64,000 bases of DNA from Anagrus nilaparvatae (GCA_022575985.1 JAKSXM010000288.1:6413501-6477500), one strand, 5' to 3'. Positions 1-12,498 are shown, counted from the first letter of the stretch. Translations and numbers: made by a program. The notes: generated by a model from the letters alone, not told the origin.

Positions 1-940
1 TTGAAAATTCTTTAAAAATTTATGTAGTTATAGTTTTGAATCGGAAGCTTTCTTGGCTGTAGAAACCTGACCCAACTCAAAGCAAAAAATTTGAAATTTC
101 GGAAAAAAATAAATAATTTAGGGAAACTAATACTCAAATGAATTTCTGTAAATTCTTAAGTAAAAGCATATTTCCGAATACTTATATTTATTAAATTAAT
201 AATGTTTTTAAAACTTTAATAAATTAAAGTATAATTAAAACTAAGTTAAGTCTTGTTGTTTTTTAATTACAGACTCATCTGAATTTGAAAACTTTTTGGG
301 TCCAGAAAATAAGACTTTTATAATTAAAATTTATTTGATTTCCTTACATCCTATAATGGATCTACTTTTTATATATAATTCAACTTTCGGCCCATAAATG
401 TTGTGAGATGAAATTTTATGGCCTAAGCTAAGTAAAATTTCATTTTAGCAAAAATATTAATTCCTAAAAAATATATTATAACTTTTGGGCCATAAATATT
501 AAAAAAAAAATAATAAAAATATATAGATATAGATATGGATATATTTAAAAATTTATTGTCTGTCTGTACATAATCACTCAATCATACCAATTAATATGAA
601 ACCGATGTCAAAATATAGAAAAAAAAAGTCTGTGGGTCACATAGATGTTTTTACCCGATCCATAGATTTTGCCTGAGAAGACTATGGCATGGTATCCAGA
701 ATGATTCAAAAAAAAATTTTATGAAAATGTAAATAATTTGAAAATATTTATTTTTTGTTCATTCTTTGTAGAAGTTATGATTATTTAACCCCTTATAGAA
801 GTAAGAATTGAATCATAACAGTATGACTAGTAGCAGTTTTTAAGGAGCTTGTTAGTTGAATGTCTTTGTATATTTTGTTAGTTAAAATAAAATTGTAAAT
901 AAGATAATAAATTATGTACTTTTTTGTTAATCGGTTGCAG

Positions 941-1056
941 ATTATTCAGTAAGTTCAGCAATAATGTCACAAAAAATTATTGGAATCCATAAACGATTAC
1001 AATTATTCACATATTATCAACATGAAATTTTTGATACAGATTTAAATTGGTTATGA
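941..1056 (+). CDS. Possible terminal coding exon of an unidentified gene
   Basis: A good acceptor (pyrimidine-rich stretch ending TTGCAG at 940) is followed by a frame of 37 codons after two leading bases. It begins YSVSSAIMSQ, ends FDTDLNWL and stops at TGA 1054-1056, which overlaps AATAAA. Its composition looks more protein-like than the surrounding translations. No upstream partner exon or known family is recognisable and the gene would begin outside the window, so chance remains a real alternative. Confidence 0.2.
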
Positions 1057-1429
1057 ATAAATCTTAACTTTAAAATTTAATTTATAGGAATACTTTTATC
1101 AATTATTGGAATAAATAAAACAAATCTTTTTGCTATAATCGGATTTTGGTTACAAATAACTTGTATTTTTTATTTCACAATCTAGTTTAATTATGCGAAT
1201 AAAAAAAAAAAATTCGTTTTCACTCGGTTGTTTGGATCTAATATCTATTTTTTTGAAAATATTAATCTCAAAATTTTTTGCATTAAAAAATAAAAAATAT
1301 AATATTATTTTGTTTCTTTTTGGACTAAGTACCTAATTTTTTTCTATGAAAGTACTAATATCTAGAATTATTTTTATACTCGTTATCTCCAATCCGATAC
1401 TTAATTTTTTGAAAATATTTTCTCTGGAC

Positions 1430-1610
1430 AGTAGCCATGAAAGTACGATTTTTTGCTACTGTCGCAGAAAAATTTTATACGGCCCTTGTCCGTAAATAAA
1501 GAATGCCCTAAACCGCAGTTTACCATTCTCAGATTCGCCTTGGAAGATAATTTACGTGCGATTTGGACCATTCTTTACTTTTCTGGACACGAGCGTAAAT
1601 ATACTATTAT
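1430..1610 (+). repeat. Dispersed repeat family A, copy 1
   Basis: Contains the family core AATTTACGTGCGATTTGG followed by CCATTCTTTACTTTTCTGG and GTAAATATACTAT. Its left half carries the core in inverse orientation (AAAGAATGCCCTAAACCGC), so the element is partly palindromic. Related copies lie near 4100, 17835, 42290 and 58140. The GC content is above the background. Confidence 0.65.
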
Positions 1611-1851
1611 GTGGTAATTCTTTTTTCTTTATAGATGTAATACCTAATTTATTCTATGGAAGTTCAAAAGGCAAATATCAAGGAAAAGATAATTTTTAGT
1701 TTTTTTTTCTTATTATACTTTATTAGATGAAATAGACCATTAGGAATATTTGTTATTGCTTGAGGAACCGTACTGGCAATAATCTGTCAGCGCTTTTTTT
1801 ATATTTGCAGTCATGTTTCAGGATGAATAAAAATTTTAATTTCATAAATTT

Positions 1852-1857
1852 TTTATT
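1852..1857 (-). terminator. Candidate poly(A) signal for the P450
   Basis: TTTATT on the plus strand reads AATAAA on the minus strand, about 210 bases past the P450 stop codon. In DNA this AT-rich the hexamer is common, so this is only a positional candidate. Confidence 0.25.
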
Positions 1858-2065
1858 TCAACAAGTAAATTTTTTACAATAAAAAAACAAATATTTAATA
1901 TTTAACTATACAAAAAATAGATTTAACACAATAAAGTACCAATTTATAGATTCTTATATAAAACAATTATGTTGACTAGAAAATACAATAAAAAAGAATG
2001 ATATAAAATTAAAAATGGTATTAACTCTTATGTTTAACAAATAAAGTAAAAAATAAAAAAGAAAA

Positions 2066-5000
2066 TTAAATATCGTGAACAGAACGTAATTTTATTAAAA
2101 TATTAACATGTGGTGGTGATATTGTAAAACCATTAATACCGAGTAATGAAATTTTATTATCATTTAATGCCAATTCAAATGAAAATTTTTGTAATAAATT
2201 AGCAAAAAATAAAAATAATGTACTTCTTGCCAAGTTTTCACCAAGACATTTTCTACGACCTGTAAATTAAAAAAAAATAGATTTTTAAAAAAAGATTAAA
2301 ATTAAAAAAAAAAAATACGTGAATTTTAATTTAAATTACTTAAAATTACGTTTAATTTGTTTTGCATATTAAAATATTTATTAAATAATTTTTATGTGAT
2401 ATGAATATTTATACTTTTTTATTTTTTTAAATTAGAAACTTTTCTTTTCTTTTTTTAAGTGTATTACATAATTATTACGAAGAATAAGTTTTTTTAAAAC
2501 TGCGTGCACAAGACATGAATTTAAAAGTTTTAAAAATACGTAATTTACCTGCACCAAAAGATAGTAACCATGGATCTTCAATAAATTTGCCATCTGAATC
2601 GATGAAACGCTCTGGTCGAAAATTTTCTGGATCACCCCAATGTTCTTTGTCCATATTGACACTTCTGATACTACCAATAACAGTCCAATTTTTTTTAATT
2701 GAATAGCCAGATATTGAACAATCATTCATTGCTCTATGAGCAATTGTTGTTGGTCCAATATTTGACATTCTTAAAATTTCAGATATTGTAGCGTTTAGAT
2801 ATGGAGTTCTAAAAAAGATTAAGTACTTAAAATTTTAAAGACAAAATTTTTGTGTAAATTAGAAGAGAATAAAAAATTTACGAATTTTTAAGCGTTAAAC
2901 GAGGTGCTCCTTCTTTTCCAATAATGGAGTCTAATTCTTTTTGAACTTTTTTTTGTACTTCTGTCCATTTAGCTAAGTAAATTATTCCAAAACCTATTGT
3001 ATTTGATGTTGTTTCTATTCCAGCAGAAAATATATCTTTTAACATAATGACTAGTTGCAAATCTAAATAATTGAAAAAATTATAAAATTTTAATATTAAT
3101 TGCTTTCAGGTTATTTTTTACTTAACTCACCATCAAAATTAGAATTTTGATTATTTTTTTGTAAATCTATTTCAACTAAGTAAGCATCAATTAAATCTCT
3201 TACAATTCCTGGTTTTCGTGTTCTTTTGTGTTTTTCTACTTCTTCCTGGATGACAAAAAATAATTTTTATATTTTTCTAAACTTTAAAGCTAAACAATGA
3301 TTGATTTCATAGATATTACATTAACATGGAACATGTTAATAGGGAAGGGTTAGGGTACCTTAGAAGCCCCGTAAACCGAGAGGGTTTCAAATAATAACGA
3401 TCGAGGGGGGAGGTCAATGGGGCAAATCGTTTTAGGTGCAGAAAATTAAAATTTCAAAAGGTAATTAGTTTTCTCCAACCCCAAAAACCTACTAAAAAAA
3501 AAATCTTAATTTCTTTCTTTCTTCTCGCTGCAGGTACCTTCTGTACCTACATTAACAACCGCGTATTTTTGAAAAATAATTTTTAAATGAATTTAAAAAT
3601 TATATAATATTGCCGCTTGATATGTCTCAATAAAAAAAGGGATGTTATTTAAAACATACACATATCAAGATAGGATAATTTAATTTAATATGATTCATTT
3701 AACAATTATGCCCAGTTCTGGTCATTAAAAAAGATAAAACAAGAATTTATTCATCAAAAAAATGGGCGATACAATTAAAAACAAATTTAATACTTAATTT
3801 CTAATTTTTTTATTCCACCGTATCAGGTACCTAATAATTGTTTCAGAATCTGAAAATTAAAAATTTCAAATGGAAAAATACATTCACCGAACCCAAAAAC
3901 CTCCTAGTAACGTAATCTTAATTTTAAATTCTTTTAATTTTTAGGTCCGCCATATTCGGTTCCCGAATAATCGTTTTAGGGTCAGAAAATTGAAAGTTCA
4001 AGGGTAATTAATTTTCAATGACCCCAAAATCGTTATAAAAATGAAAGAATGAGGTGTAGAAAATATTGTAGAAGAATAGAAATTAGGGAAAATTATTTTT
4101 CTTGTCAACGGCCAGAAAGCACATGTTTCCCGGCCACAGTGCGAATCCAAAATACTTGTTTTCTTGCTACTGACAAAGAAAAATTATGTTTTGCCCTCGG
4201 TCGTAAAAAAAGAATGCCCCAGATCAGACGTAAATAATGAATGAATGAATAAAAATGATTTTACGGCTGAGGATAAAAATATACTATTTTTTATTAATAG
4301 TATCTGTAAAAAATAAAACGATTTTTGCCCGATTTGAAAATTTATCAATCCTGACCCAGGGCTCATATACAGTCAGAAATATCTGCCCAAATATTAATGC
4401 AAGAAGCTTTAGTAATCAAAAGTAAAAAAAATATTGTTGTAATACCATGAGGAAACATTTTTTCTGCATATAAATTTAAATAAAAAAAAAACAGGATGTT
4501 TGAAATAATGCATACTAACGTTATCATTTTCATAAAATAACTGAGCTTCCGACATTAAAATATTTATTTAAATCAGATTAATAATGTTATTATTTTTTCA
4601 CTTTCATATATGAATAAAAATTAAAAACTTCAAAAGAAAAAGTTGATAAAAAATTTAAAAATTTACAAAAACTTGTTTTTTAATCTTCAATCAAAAAAAA
4701 AAGAGACAATATTTAAATTAATTAATTAAACTACTTTATATTAATAAAAATTATATAATAAAATTCATACCAAAAAGTAATCAGACATCATAGACATACG
4801 TTTTTTATGATCAGTAAAACCAGATAATTTTGGTATAATAAAACGTAAAAATGGCATATGCACATATAATGAACCAGTTACACTTCCGTTCCTAAATGCA
4901 TCATTAAGTATTCTTAATGTCTCTAACATTCCTTCTGTATCCTCTTTTGTTGGATCACATCTATTTAATAAAATACGTTTTATTAATTAAGAAGTAAAAA

Positions 5001-6658
5001 TTAAAAAAAATCATTAAAATATTTTCTATACATACCTTTTACCAGCAACTAAATTCCATAACCCACTTATGACAGCAATTGCAGTAATTTCACAAAATTC
5101 ATGAATGTCAATATTTTTATTCAACATTTTATTATTTATTATATTTGATAACATTATTGCATCTTCGTTTATTAATTCTTCCATTGTTTGTTTACCAAAA
5201 CCAAAATCTTTTAATACTTTTAATAAAAATCTAAAACACATTAATTTTTATTTTCGAAAGTTTTCATTTATGATGGTATTATATAAAATATTTTTTATTG
5301 TAAAAAACAGTCATCAAATATTCATAAAATAATATAAAGGTATAATAATTAAATTATTTATTTTTTCAAACTTTCATGCATGCACGTAAGATAATTTTTT
5401 TATACTTTGTAAAAGTTTTTTTATGCTTGTACAATATTTATTTCTTTTGTGTAATAAAAAAAAAGAAAACTTTATCATTTTTATATAACAAAAAAGTTTT
5501 ACCTTTTTTGATCAGCCCAATCTTGTCCATCGTTGAGTACAATACCTCTTTTTTTACCAAAGTTTCTTAATTTTGTATCAAATGTATCAGGACGACCATC
5601 GAATTCACGTTGATTTAAAAATTCCATCACTGATTTACGTCCATAAACAAATATCAATGGTTCATTTAACCCAAGACGTATTTTAACAACATTTCCATAA
5701 GTTTTAGTTAGTTTATGAAATGCAGCCCAATGAAATTTCGTTTCTTTTATTAAACGATTTAAATCTAATAAATTTCCAATTATTGGTAATCCATTTGGGC
5801 CTTTTAACAAATAATTTTTTTATTATATTTTTGAGGAACAAAATAGATAAATTGTGAAGTGAAATTTTTATTCAAAAGTGATATTTCTAGGAAGTTGAAG
5901 TAAAATAAAACCTAAAATGACAGAAATGGACCAAAAACTACATTTTTTTTTTTTCATATAAATTTTGATTATAATTTTTAAGCTATATGTTCAATAAAAA
6001 ATACATAAAAATCCCCGTCAATAAAAAAACAAATTTTTCTTACTTTAATTTAGCCCAAAATGGTCACAATTTCAATTTTTTCTATAGATGTTAATTTATA
6101 CCACAAAAGTATTAATTTTCTCTCAAATTAAAACCACGCTGACTCAGCAGCAAAACAAATATTTTGCCTAATTTTTATGAAAATGCGGTTATTTCCGGTT
6201 TTAGCTGCAATTTCATTATAAAAAAAATACATACAATGCAGTTTTTGATATTTTGTACTTTTCAGGTTACTTTACCCCACACATTGATAGTCTGTACTAT
6301 CAAAATTATTTGGTATTTTTATTTTATTTTCTATGACCATTAGACTCGAGGATACTTAAAAAATAAAAAAATTATGCAATTGAATTTCGTAAATAGTGCA
6401 GTTTTTGATACCTTTCTTGACAAAACTGCACTCAAATTTAACTACAATTTTATAATTTATTAATATTTTACTTGATATGCAAAAAAAAATCCAACTTCCC
6501 AGTTGTATCACTTTTCAACAAAATTTTAGTTTGCTTTCACTTCACTTATATAAAATTATTTCATTACCAGGTGGATATTTTTTTGATTTATTTAACATTG
6601 ATTCTACAAACTTAATAACAAAAACTATGACAATACAAATAATAACAATCAACCACAT
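2066..6658 (-). CDS. Microsomal cytochrome P450, insect clan 2 (CYP15/CYP305-like)
   Basis: Eight exons on the minus strand: 6658-6568, 5800-5503, 5230-5036, 4960-4771, 3245-3131, 3062-2882, 2808-2549 and 2259-2066. All introns are GT-AG and the joined frame is 507 codons plus stop, a normal P450 length. Exon 1 starts MWLIVIICIV and gives a membrane anchor followed by the KYPPG hinge. Further motifs are AGIET in the I helix (about 310-314), ExxR as EILR (367-370), FRPERF (420-425) and the heme loop FGAGRRKCLG with the ligand Cys near 448. This is a heme monooxygenase on the ER membrane. The I-helix, ExxR and heme regions resemble insect clan-2 enzymes of the CYP15/CYP303/CYP305 group, some of which act on juvenile hormone precursors; the subfamily and substrate are not settled. 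An oddity is that the helix-C WxxxR motif reads WADQK-R. Intron 4 (1.5 kb) is full of repeats. Confidence 0.93.
3427..4045. repeat. Three divergent copies of a short unit in P450 intron 4
   Basis: Units beginning near 3427, 3838 and 3976 share the order CGTTTTAGG, CAGAAAATT, AAGGTAATT or a close variant, then ACCCCAAAA, over about 60-70 bases. They are diverged direct copies, absent from the exons and from shorter introns of the gene. Confidence 0.55.
4100..4290. repeat. Dispersed repeat family A, copy 2
   Basis: Shares with copy 1 the stretch TTGCTACTG, CAGAAAAATT, a variant of GGCCCTTGTCCGTAAA, then AAGAATGCCC. It ends with GGATAAAAATATACTATTT, as in the copy at 17835. It lies inside P450 intron 4. 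Confidence 0.55.
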
Positions 6659-7450
6659 TTTGTATTAAACTAAAACGAACGATAAATATAAATTAAAGAA
6701 AAAAAATTAACATCCTAAAGACAAAAAGCAATGAATCTCTATTGATGCTTGTCAAAGAGTTTTATGAAACTATATTTAAAAAGAACTTGAGAAAAATTTT
6801 CAAGTACAAGAATACCTTTAATACACTTTCACAAAATATATTGCTTAAGAAAAAAAAAAAATTTTTTTTTTATCTCTTCTTATATATTCATGTATGGAAT
6901 AAACAAGGTCACTTTACATTATTGCAACTATTTGTAAACTTCATAATTATTCTTAATAAGAATTTATCTTATTGATATAAATTGCATTATAATTTTAATT
7001 ATCTATTTGCTATTTACTACTGTAACATGTAAAGTATTTTTTTTTTTTTTTTGGAATTGGCAACTTTTTTCATTTGCTAATTGAAAATCCAAGCAATTTT
7101 TTAAAATAGGCATGTAAAATGTTACAAAAATTATAATAGTTAACAATTGTATTAATTGATATAAACATGTTAATTTCTATAAATAAGTGAAAAAAAATTA
7201 ATTTGTAGTAAAATTGTACATATAAATTTCATTTTAAGATTGTAACTAATCTATTAATTTACATAACACAGTGAATATAATTATCATGATTTAATAGATA
7301 TCTTTATCAAGAAAAGTTCAATAAACTTGAATTAATTTCAAAATAAAAAATAATCTAATGTCTATCAAGGATAATATAAAAATAAAAATTAATATTATTA
7401 TATTGATTTAAATATTATAATATTTAGAAAGTTTTAATTTAATACTGTAC
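6659..7450. other. Upstream flank of the P450
   Basis: AT-rich DNA 5' of the P450 start codon. No convincing TATA box or gene can be singled out; the region is dominated by A and T runs. Confidence 0.4.
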
Positions 7451-8068
7451 ATGGGTGCTTTTCACAGAAATAGCGAACTTTTCAATCACTTACGACACAA
7501 CACTTATATTTTTTTTTTAAATATTTTTTGACATTTTTATTTTGTAAGAGCGTTTTAAAAATTTAAAATTAAAAATTTTTGTTGATAAACCTTTTATTAT
7601 CAAAACTTTGAGTTGAAAAAAAATTCAGGCAGACCCACCAAGCGCGTAAATATAGACTGCGCACTAGTAAAATGGTGGGAAGCTTAAAAATAGATGAAAC
7701 CGAGCGACATAATTGAATACGGCGATAAACTAAGAGGACTGCATTCTCGACTGCATTAAAATTTTTTTCGTTAAAAAAAATGAATTTCTGGGACCTAAAT
7801 ACGTCGTATGCACAATACAGAAAAATTTAAATTCAAATTTTAAGCCAAATGTCAATACTCACAGATAGCGGACGTTTTTTACATTTTAAAAACTTATACT
7901 CAAGAAAATTTTTTTCGTTAATTCACCAATATATGCGCAGTTAATTTGGACTTTGAAAAAATATTATGAATTAACTTTTTAAAAGAAAAAAAAAGTGCCA
8001 AAGAGCTTTCGTTTTGGATATAAAAAGTGGGGGATGCTATGCATACTGTTCCTGTGAAAAGCACCCAT
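7451..8068. mobile_element. Non-coding element with 17-bp terminal inverted repeats
   Basis: ATGGGTGCTTTTCACAG at 7451-7467 is matched exactly in inverse orientation by 8052-8068. Just inside the termini the match continues imperfectly (AGAAATAG against AGGAACAG). The 618-bp body holds no coding frame. The symmetry and size suggest a MITE. No unambiguous target duplication is seen beyond AT, so the superfamily is unresolved. Confidence 0.6.
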
Positions 8069-8513
8069 ATATATCAGGATTTAATAAATAAAGTTATTAA
8101 AACATATTATTTTTCAAATTATATTTAATAAATAATTATTGTTTTTATTAAGTGTGATGAAATATTCAAATAAAATAGCATGTATTTTTTTTTTACTATT
8201 CTTTCTTTTTTATACAATAATAAATTATCTATTAATAAGGTTAAAAAATTTAATGAGGATTATATTCTATTGTATTAAGCTAAAGTTATAGTTTTTTTTT
8301 TATTATAATTAAAAAATTTATAGATCAAGATCTAGTTTTATGTAATATTTTATAAGTAATAATTAAAACAAAAAATTGGTTAATATTTAATTATTAATAT
8401 TTTTTTAGTTTTCTTTTAATAATAATATTTTTGATATTTTAAATATAATATATTGATTATTATTTAAGTTATGTAATTACAGTATTATTACTGTTTTCGT
8501 TCCCAATTTTATA

Positions 8514-8710
8514 AATAGATTTTTTGGGTTTTATTATAAATAAAGATAATTACCTAAAATATAAAAAAATTTTGTTGTAAAAAATATTTGTAATTTTTCA
8601 AATCTTGAAAAGGGAGGCTAAGTTCCTCTGAAACGTAGATAATTGAATTAAAAATTTTAGGTCCCAATAGATCGATTTTATTATTTATAATAAAACTCAA
8701 AAAATCTATT
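8514..8710. repeat. Inverted repeat, 30-bp arms
   Basis: Arms at 8514-8543 and 8681-8710 (AATAGATTTTTTGGGTTTTA and onward) match with one mismatch. They could form a hairpin with a loop of about 137 bases. No coding content. Confidence 0.55.
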
Positions 8711-9479
8711 ATTACTTATAGGTGATATTACCTAAGTATAGGGTGATAAAAATAATGTGAGGGACTGACTAAGAGTTTTTTCAAAAAAATTAATTACAAT
8801 CAAAATGCTGGCTGTGCGAAGTTAAAGTGCAAAAAAGGCCTAAATTTTTAGGACTAAAGTAGCTGCTAAAACTTTTTTGAGGACATTTTTTTAAAAATAA
8901 CTTGAAGTCAGCCCCTCAAAAATACATTTTTGTAACTACTCAGCAAATATGAAATAAATCGGTGAAATAGTTATGGTGCAATCTTGCATACCGATTTTAA
9001 AAAATTGTTTCGAGAAAAACGCTTTTAAAGTTTCAAAACAAATATAAAACATATATTACCGTGCGCGCAAAGTAGTCCAAAAATTATACTTTAAAGGAGG
9101 TTAAATTTGCCCAGTTTAAGGGGGGGGGGGTCAAATGAGACTTAGAATACAACGTGCCCACGAAATGATGTAGGATCAACTTTTGAAGGAGATGGAACTT
9201 AAATAAATTGGTGGATCCCCATATTCTTATGTGCCCTTTCGATTGGTGATATCCAAAATTGGATAAATTTTCTGTATTTTTCAAAAGAAAAATCGATTTT
9301 TGCGTAAATTATTTGAATGTCTGATTTTTTTTATTGAAATCATGAAGAAACCTATTAGTAACATATTCCCCCAATTTTTATCATTAAAAACGAAGTATTT
9401 ATTGAAAAATCTTAATTTGAAGTATAGAAAACGTATTTTGAAAAAAATTTTTGTCGTTCCCACTAATTGTCGGTATTAG
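8711..9479. other. Non-coding stretch with repeat fragments and a G tract
   Basis: No gene seen. An 11-base G run lies at 9120-9130. TTGTTTCGAGAAAAACGC and the following TTTAAAGTTT near 9003 recur almost unchanged near 14136, inside the element at 13662-14345, so part of this stretch is a related repeat. Confidence 0.4.
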
Positions 9480-10001
9480 CCAACCACTTGAGAGCTACCC
9501 TGGGTTTGTGCGACCCCTAAATCGTTCTCAAATGAGCTAAAAATTGGTATGGGATCATTTTGTCACCTAAACTTCAACATACTTCAGGAAGAACATTTTT
9601 GACGCACTTTTTTTTTGTGAACAACCCTAATGGTTACATCCACACTAGGAGTTTTGGGTCTTTCTGGGTCTTGGTGACTCTGTCTACACTGTAATATTGA
9701 ATAGCTCCTCCACAAGGGTGAGTTATCGCCATTGGGTACTTGTCCTTTCAAGGATATAGGTGCTTAATGGTTTTCCTTATTTCTATGTAGCTGACTGAGT
9801 TGCTCGTTCCTAGAATGGCTTCTAGTATAAAATAAAATAACAGATTGAAACTGTATTGTTTTCATAAGTTTTTTACCCGTGCAAGGCTGGAGGGGGGGAA
9901 TCCGCAAGAAAAAGGGTCTGCTGTGGAAGGTTTTTATTTTAAGGTTTACAACTGTGTGCTTAAATGTCCTTTGATAGCTCCCGAAGTTTATTAACCTGCT
10001 T

Positions 10002-11210
10002 ATGATGGGCTCTTTGAACCGATGTCTCCCACTCGCTATCGGATTTGTGTGGATCAAAAAAAGACATAAAAAGAAAAACTTCGCTAACTCAGTGACGTCT
10101 CTTCAGAAAGATAAGAATCAGAAGAGGGCTACGGTAGCTTCAAGCCAGCAAACGCAGCCAATAGAGGTAGTTACAAGTACCCCCCTCCAGATGATGATGA
10201 TTTCGTCGCCGCTATAAGCGCAGGTCAAAGAAAGAAGGAAAAGAAGAAAAAGAAAAAAGAGTTTGAAAGAAAGGAGGCAGAGGCTCGTAAAAACCAAAAG
10301 CAGGAAAAGAAGGAGCAGCAGAAGTAGCAGCAGCAAAATTAGCAGCGAAAAATAACTGCAGCAGCAGTAGACCAGCGGCAGGGGGCAGAAAATAAAAGAA
10401 AGAAAAAGAAAAAGCCGCAGAAGAAGGAAGGAGGTGGTGAATCACCTTCCTCAGAAGCGGCAGAAAAGGGCAGGAGGAAGAAGTACAGGAACCGGCGCAT
10501 AAGGATCCCTATGCGTAAGGAGGCTCTAATAATAAAGCCTCCGGAAGGGAAGTCTTATGCGACATCCCTGCTGGAGATCAAAATAGGTATCCAACTATAG
10601 GATTCGGGGACGGAGATTCACCGAATCCAGGAGACCCAGGATGGCAGCCTTCTAATAGAGCTGAGCTCGTCAAAAGACCGGCAAAAGCTATTAGACGATG
10701 TCAAGAGGGTCGCAGGCCCAGAAAGTAAAATCAAGGAACTGATTCCCCATATAACCGTAGAGATCAGAGGCCTTGACGGTATTACTAGCAGCGACGAATT
10801 GAGGGGTGGTAAAGTAGGCAACCAAGCTGCAGAATGATGACGACATAAAAGTCGCCATCTTCAAGGCTAACGGCACTAAGGCGGAAATTGCAGTCATAGA
10901 GCTGCCAGAAGCCGCCGCACTAAAATTGACCAATAAAAGCCGCTGGTCTAACTGGCAAGTGCGCCTAAGAGCCGAGATTCTACGCTGCTTCAAGTATCTT
11001 GGTTTTGACACAAACAGTGGTCGTGTAAGTGCACCGACCTAAAGTCAGCGTGTTTTGTCAATGTGGTTGTCAAGGTCACAAGTCAGGAAAAGCAGAATGC
11101 TTCCTCTGCAGGGAAAGAACTGACAAGGCCAAGACCGACCACCTTCCAGGATTCGGAGTATGTAACTGTTATCGGGAGGTACTTACGGCAAGGAAGATAA
11201 AGTGTCATTG
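10002..11210 (+). pseudogene. R1-like ORF1 (gag-like, zinc-knuckle) remnant
   Basis: An N-terminal frame from 10002 is followed, after a shift near 10190, by a highly charged Lys/Glu/Gln tract with internal stops. Then comes a conserved block (about 10490-10830) including EGKSYATSLLEIK, HRIQETQDGS, DRQKLLDDVKRVAGPES and EIRGLDGI. This block aligns segment by segment with the second element at 63000-63330. A Cys-rich zinc-knuckle-like part follows: CFKYLG and, in another frame, CQCGCQGHKSGKAEC at about 11055-11100. Such proteins coat retrotransposon RNA. At least three frameshifts and several stops rule out function. Confidence 0.7.
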
Positions 11211-12338
11211 GTAATGCTTGGAGTCCTACAAGTGAATATGAACGGGGCGATTCTTGCCGACCTTTTGCTCAATCAGCTCGTGGGGGAGACAGACTCTAGA
11301 GTCGTCTTGCTATCCGAGTCGCTTCGCAATAGGAACCGGCTATTCTGGTTCGCCGATGACACAGACCGGTGCGTTATATGGCCACGAGGTCATGCTCAGA
11401 TGTCCATGTCCTGACATGTAAAAGGCAACTGCCACGTCTTGGCAAAGTGCGGTGATATAACCTTCATTAGTTGTTATTTGTCACTGAATGACACTATTGA
11501 GGTGTTCACCGCAAAGCTGGTCTCGTTGGAGGAAACGATAAGGGAAGTCTCTGGAACATCATATTTGCCGGGGACTTAAATGCCAGGGCCGTGGAATGGG
11601 GAATGCCAACCACGTACGTTGATCATAGAGATGGCTGCTAGAACCGATCTGATTGTCATGAACTCTGGGAACAATCCAACTTACGTAAGGCGAGGCTTTG
11701 TTGAGTCAATCCCTAACGTCACTTTTGCCTCAGCCGGGTTGGCAGGAAGAGTGGATGGTTTCAGGGTGATGGGCGGAGCCAATCGCAGCAATCATAATTA
11801 CATCACCTTCCAAGTACGTAATAGAGCCGTTAATCGGCCACTGTACAAAAAGCGCCCACTAGGCTGGAATGTGTCAAAGATGGGCAAGGACAGATTTGCG
11901 GAATATCTTCTTGAAAAGTCCTCGTCTATCCCAACGAGGATCAGCCACCCCGCGAGAGGCAGAGACTTTTGTCAAGAGGGTAACTGCTCTACTGAGGGGA
12001 GCTTGTGATAATGGACCGCGTAAATGGTCCTGGAAGGGTAAAAGGGACGTGCACTGGTGGAATGAAGAAACTGCGGAGCTTATGCGAGTTTGTCACATGG
12101 CACGTTGGCTACGTGCTCTGAAGAATACAAGGAAGCCAAACATATGCTGGTGAAAGCCATTCACCTCAGCAAGGCCCTTCGGTCGCTGAGAGATGATATT
12201 AACAGCGACCCACGGGGACTGGGTTATAAGGTTATTATGGGCAAACTTAAGTCAGGGTCCGACAACACGATGGATGAAGCAGCGACCAAAAGAATAGTGG
12301 ACGCTGCCTTTCCGGATAACTATAGTTCAAGCTTATAA
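11202..12338 (+). pseudogene. R1-like ORF2 remnant: apurinic-type endonuclease domain
   Basis: The frame from about 11202 gives LQVNMN and VVLLSESL, the start of an exonuclease-endonuclease-phosphatase domain. After shifts it gives IIFAGDLNARAVEWG near 11550-11605, then EMAARTDLIVMNSGN, IPNVTFASAGLAGRV and SNHNYITFQV. The GDFNA-like motif (here GDLNARAVEWG) and the terminal SxHxxI motif are endonuclease signatures, with wording typical of the R1 clade. A linker (HWWNEETAELM) follows, and the homology ends at about 12338. No reverse-transcriptase motif is reached. The copy is broken by at least four frameshifts. Confidence 0.75.
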
Positions 12339-12498
12339 AACATATGTTTGGTTCGATAAAACTTTTAATTTTTAAAAGTTTTTATTTAGCCTCATTTTTT
12401 TAATAAAAATTATTTTTATAATTATTTGTTACGTTTAACTAAACAAATGAAAATAATTCTACACTAATTAATTTTAAAGAGAAAAATAAACGACAAAA

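Larger units (their letters stand above)
1..1851. other. Intergenic AT-rich DNA downstream of the P450
   Basis: No firm gene is visible. The stretch holds repeat fragments (about 670-710 and 1430-1610) and a possible plus-strand exon at 941-1056. After acceptor-like AG dinucleotides at about 252-253 and 1086-1088 there are open stretches of about 40 and 32 codons. The second is strongly hydrophobic and could be a membrane-segment exon, but the frames do not join cleanly to the 941 exon. Confidence 0.5.
9480..12338 (+). mobile_element. Degenerate R1-like non-LTR retrotransposon, 3' part missing
   Basis: Base composition rises sharply in GC over about 9480-12338. About 500 bases of apparent leader precede a gag-like ORF1 (about 10002-11210) and the endonuclease portion of ORF2 (11202-12338). 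Many stops and frameshifts show the copy is dead. The sequence stops after the region following the endonuclease, before any reverse transcriptase. Loss of the 3' end is the reverse of the usual 5' truncation of such elements and suggests a later deletion or a second insertion. The left boundary is approximate; no poly(A) tail or target duplication was identified. Confidence 0.75.

Noticed and set aside
2432..2725. 97-codon minus-strand frame overlapping P450 exon 7
   Set aside because: It is an out-of-frame shadow; exon 7 reads in the frame containing EILR and FRPERF.
10118..10445. Leucine/phenylalanine-rich minus-strand frames
   Set aside because: They are antisense to the Lys/Glu/Gln-rich tract of the retrotransposon ORF1; the Leu and Phe runs come from AAG/AAA-rich codons read backwards.
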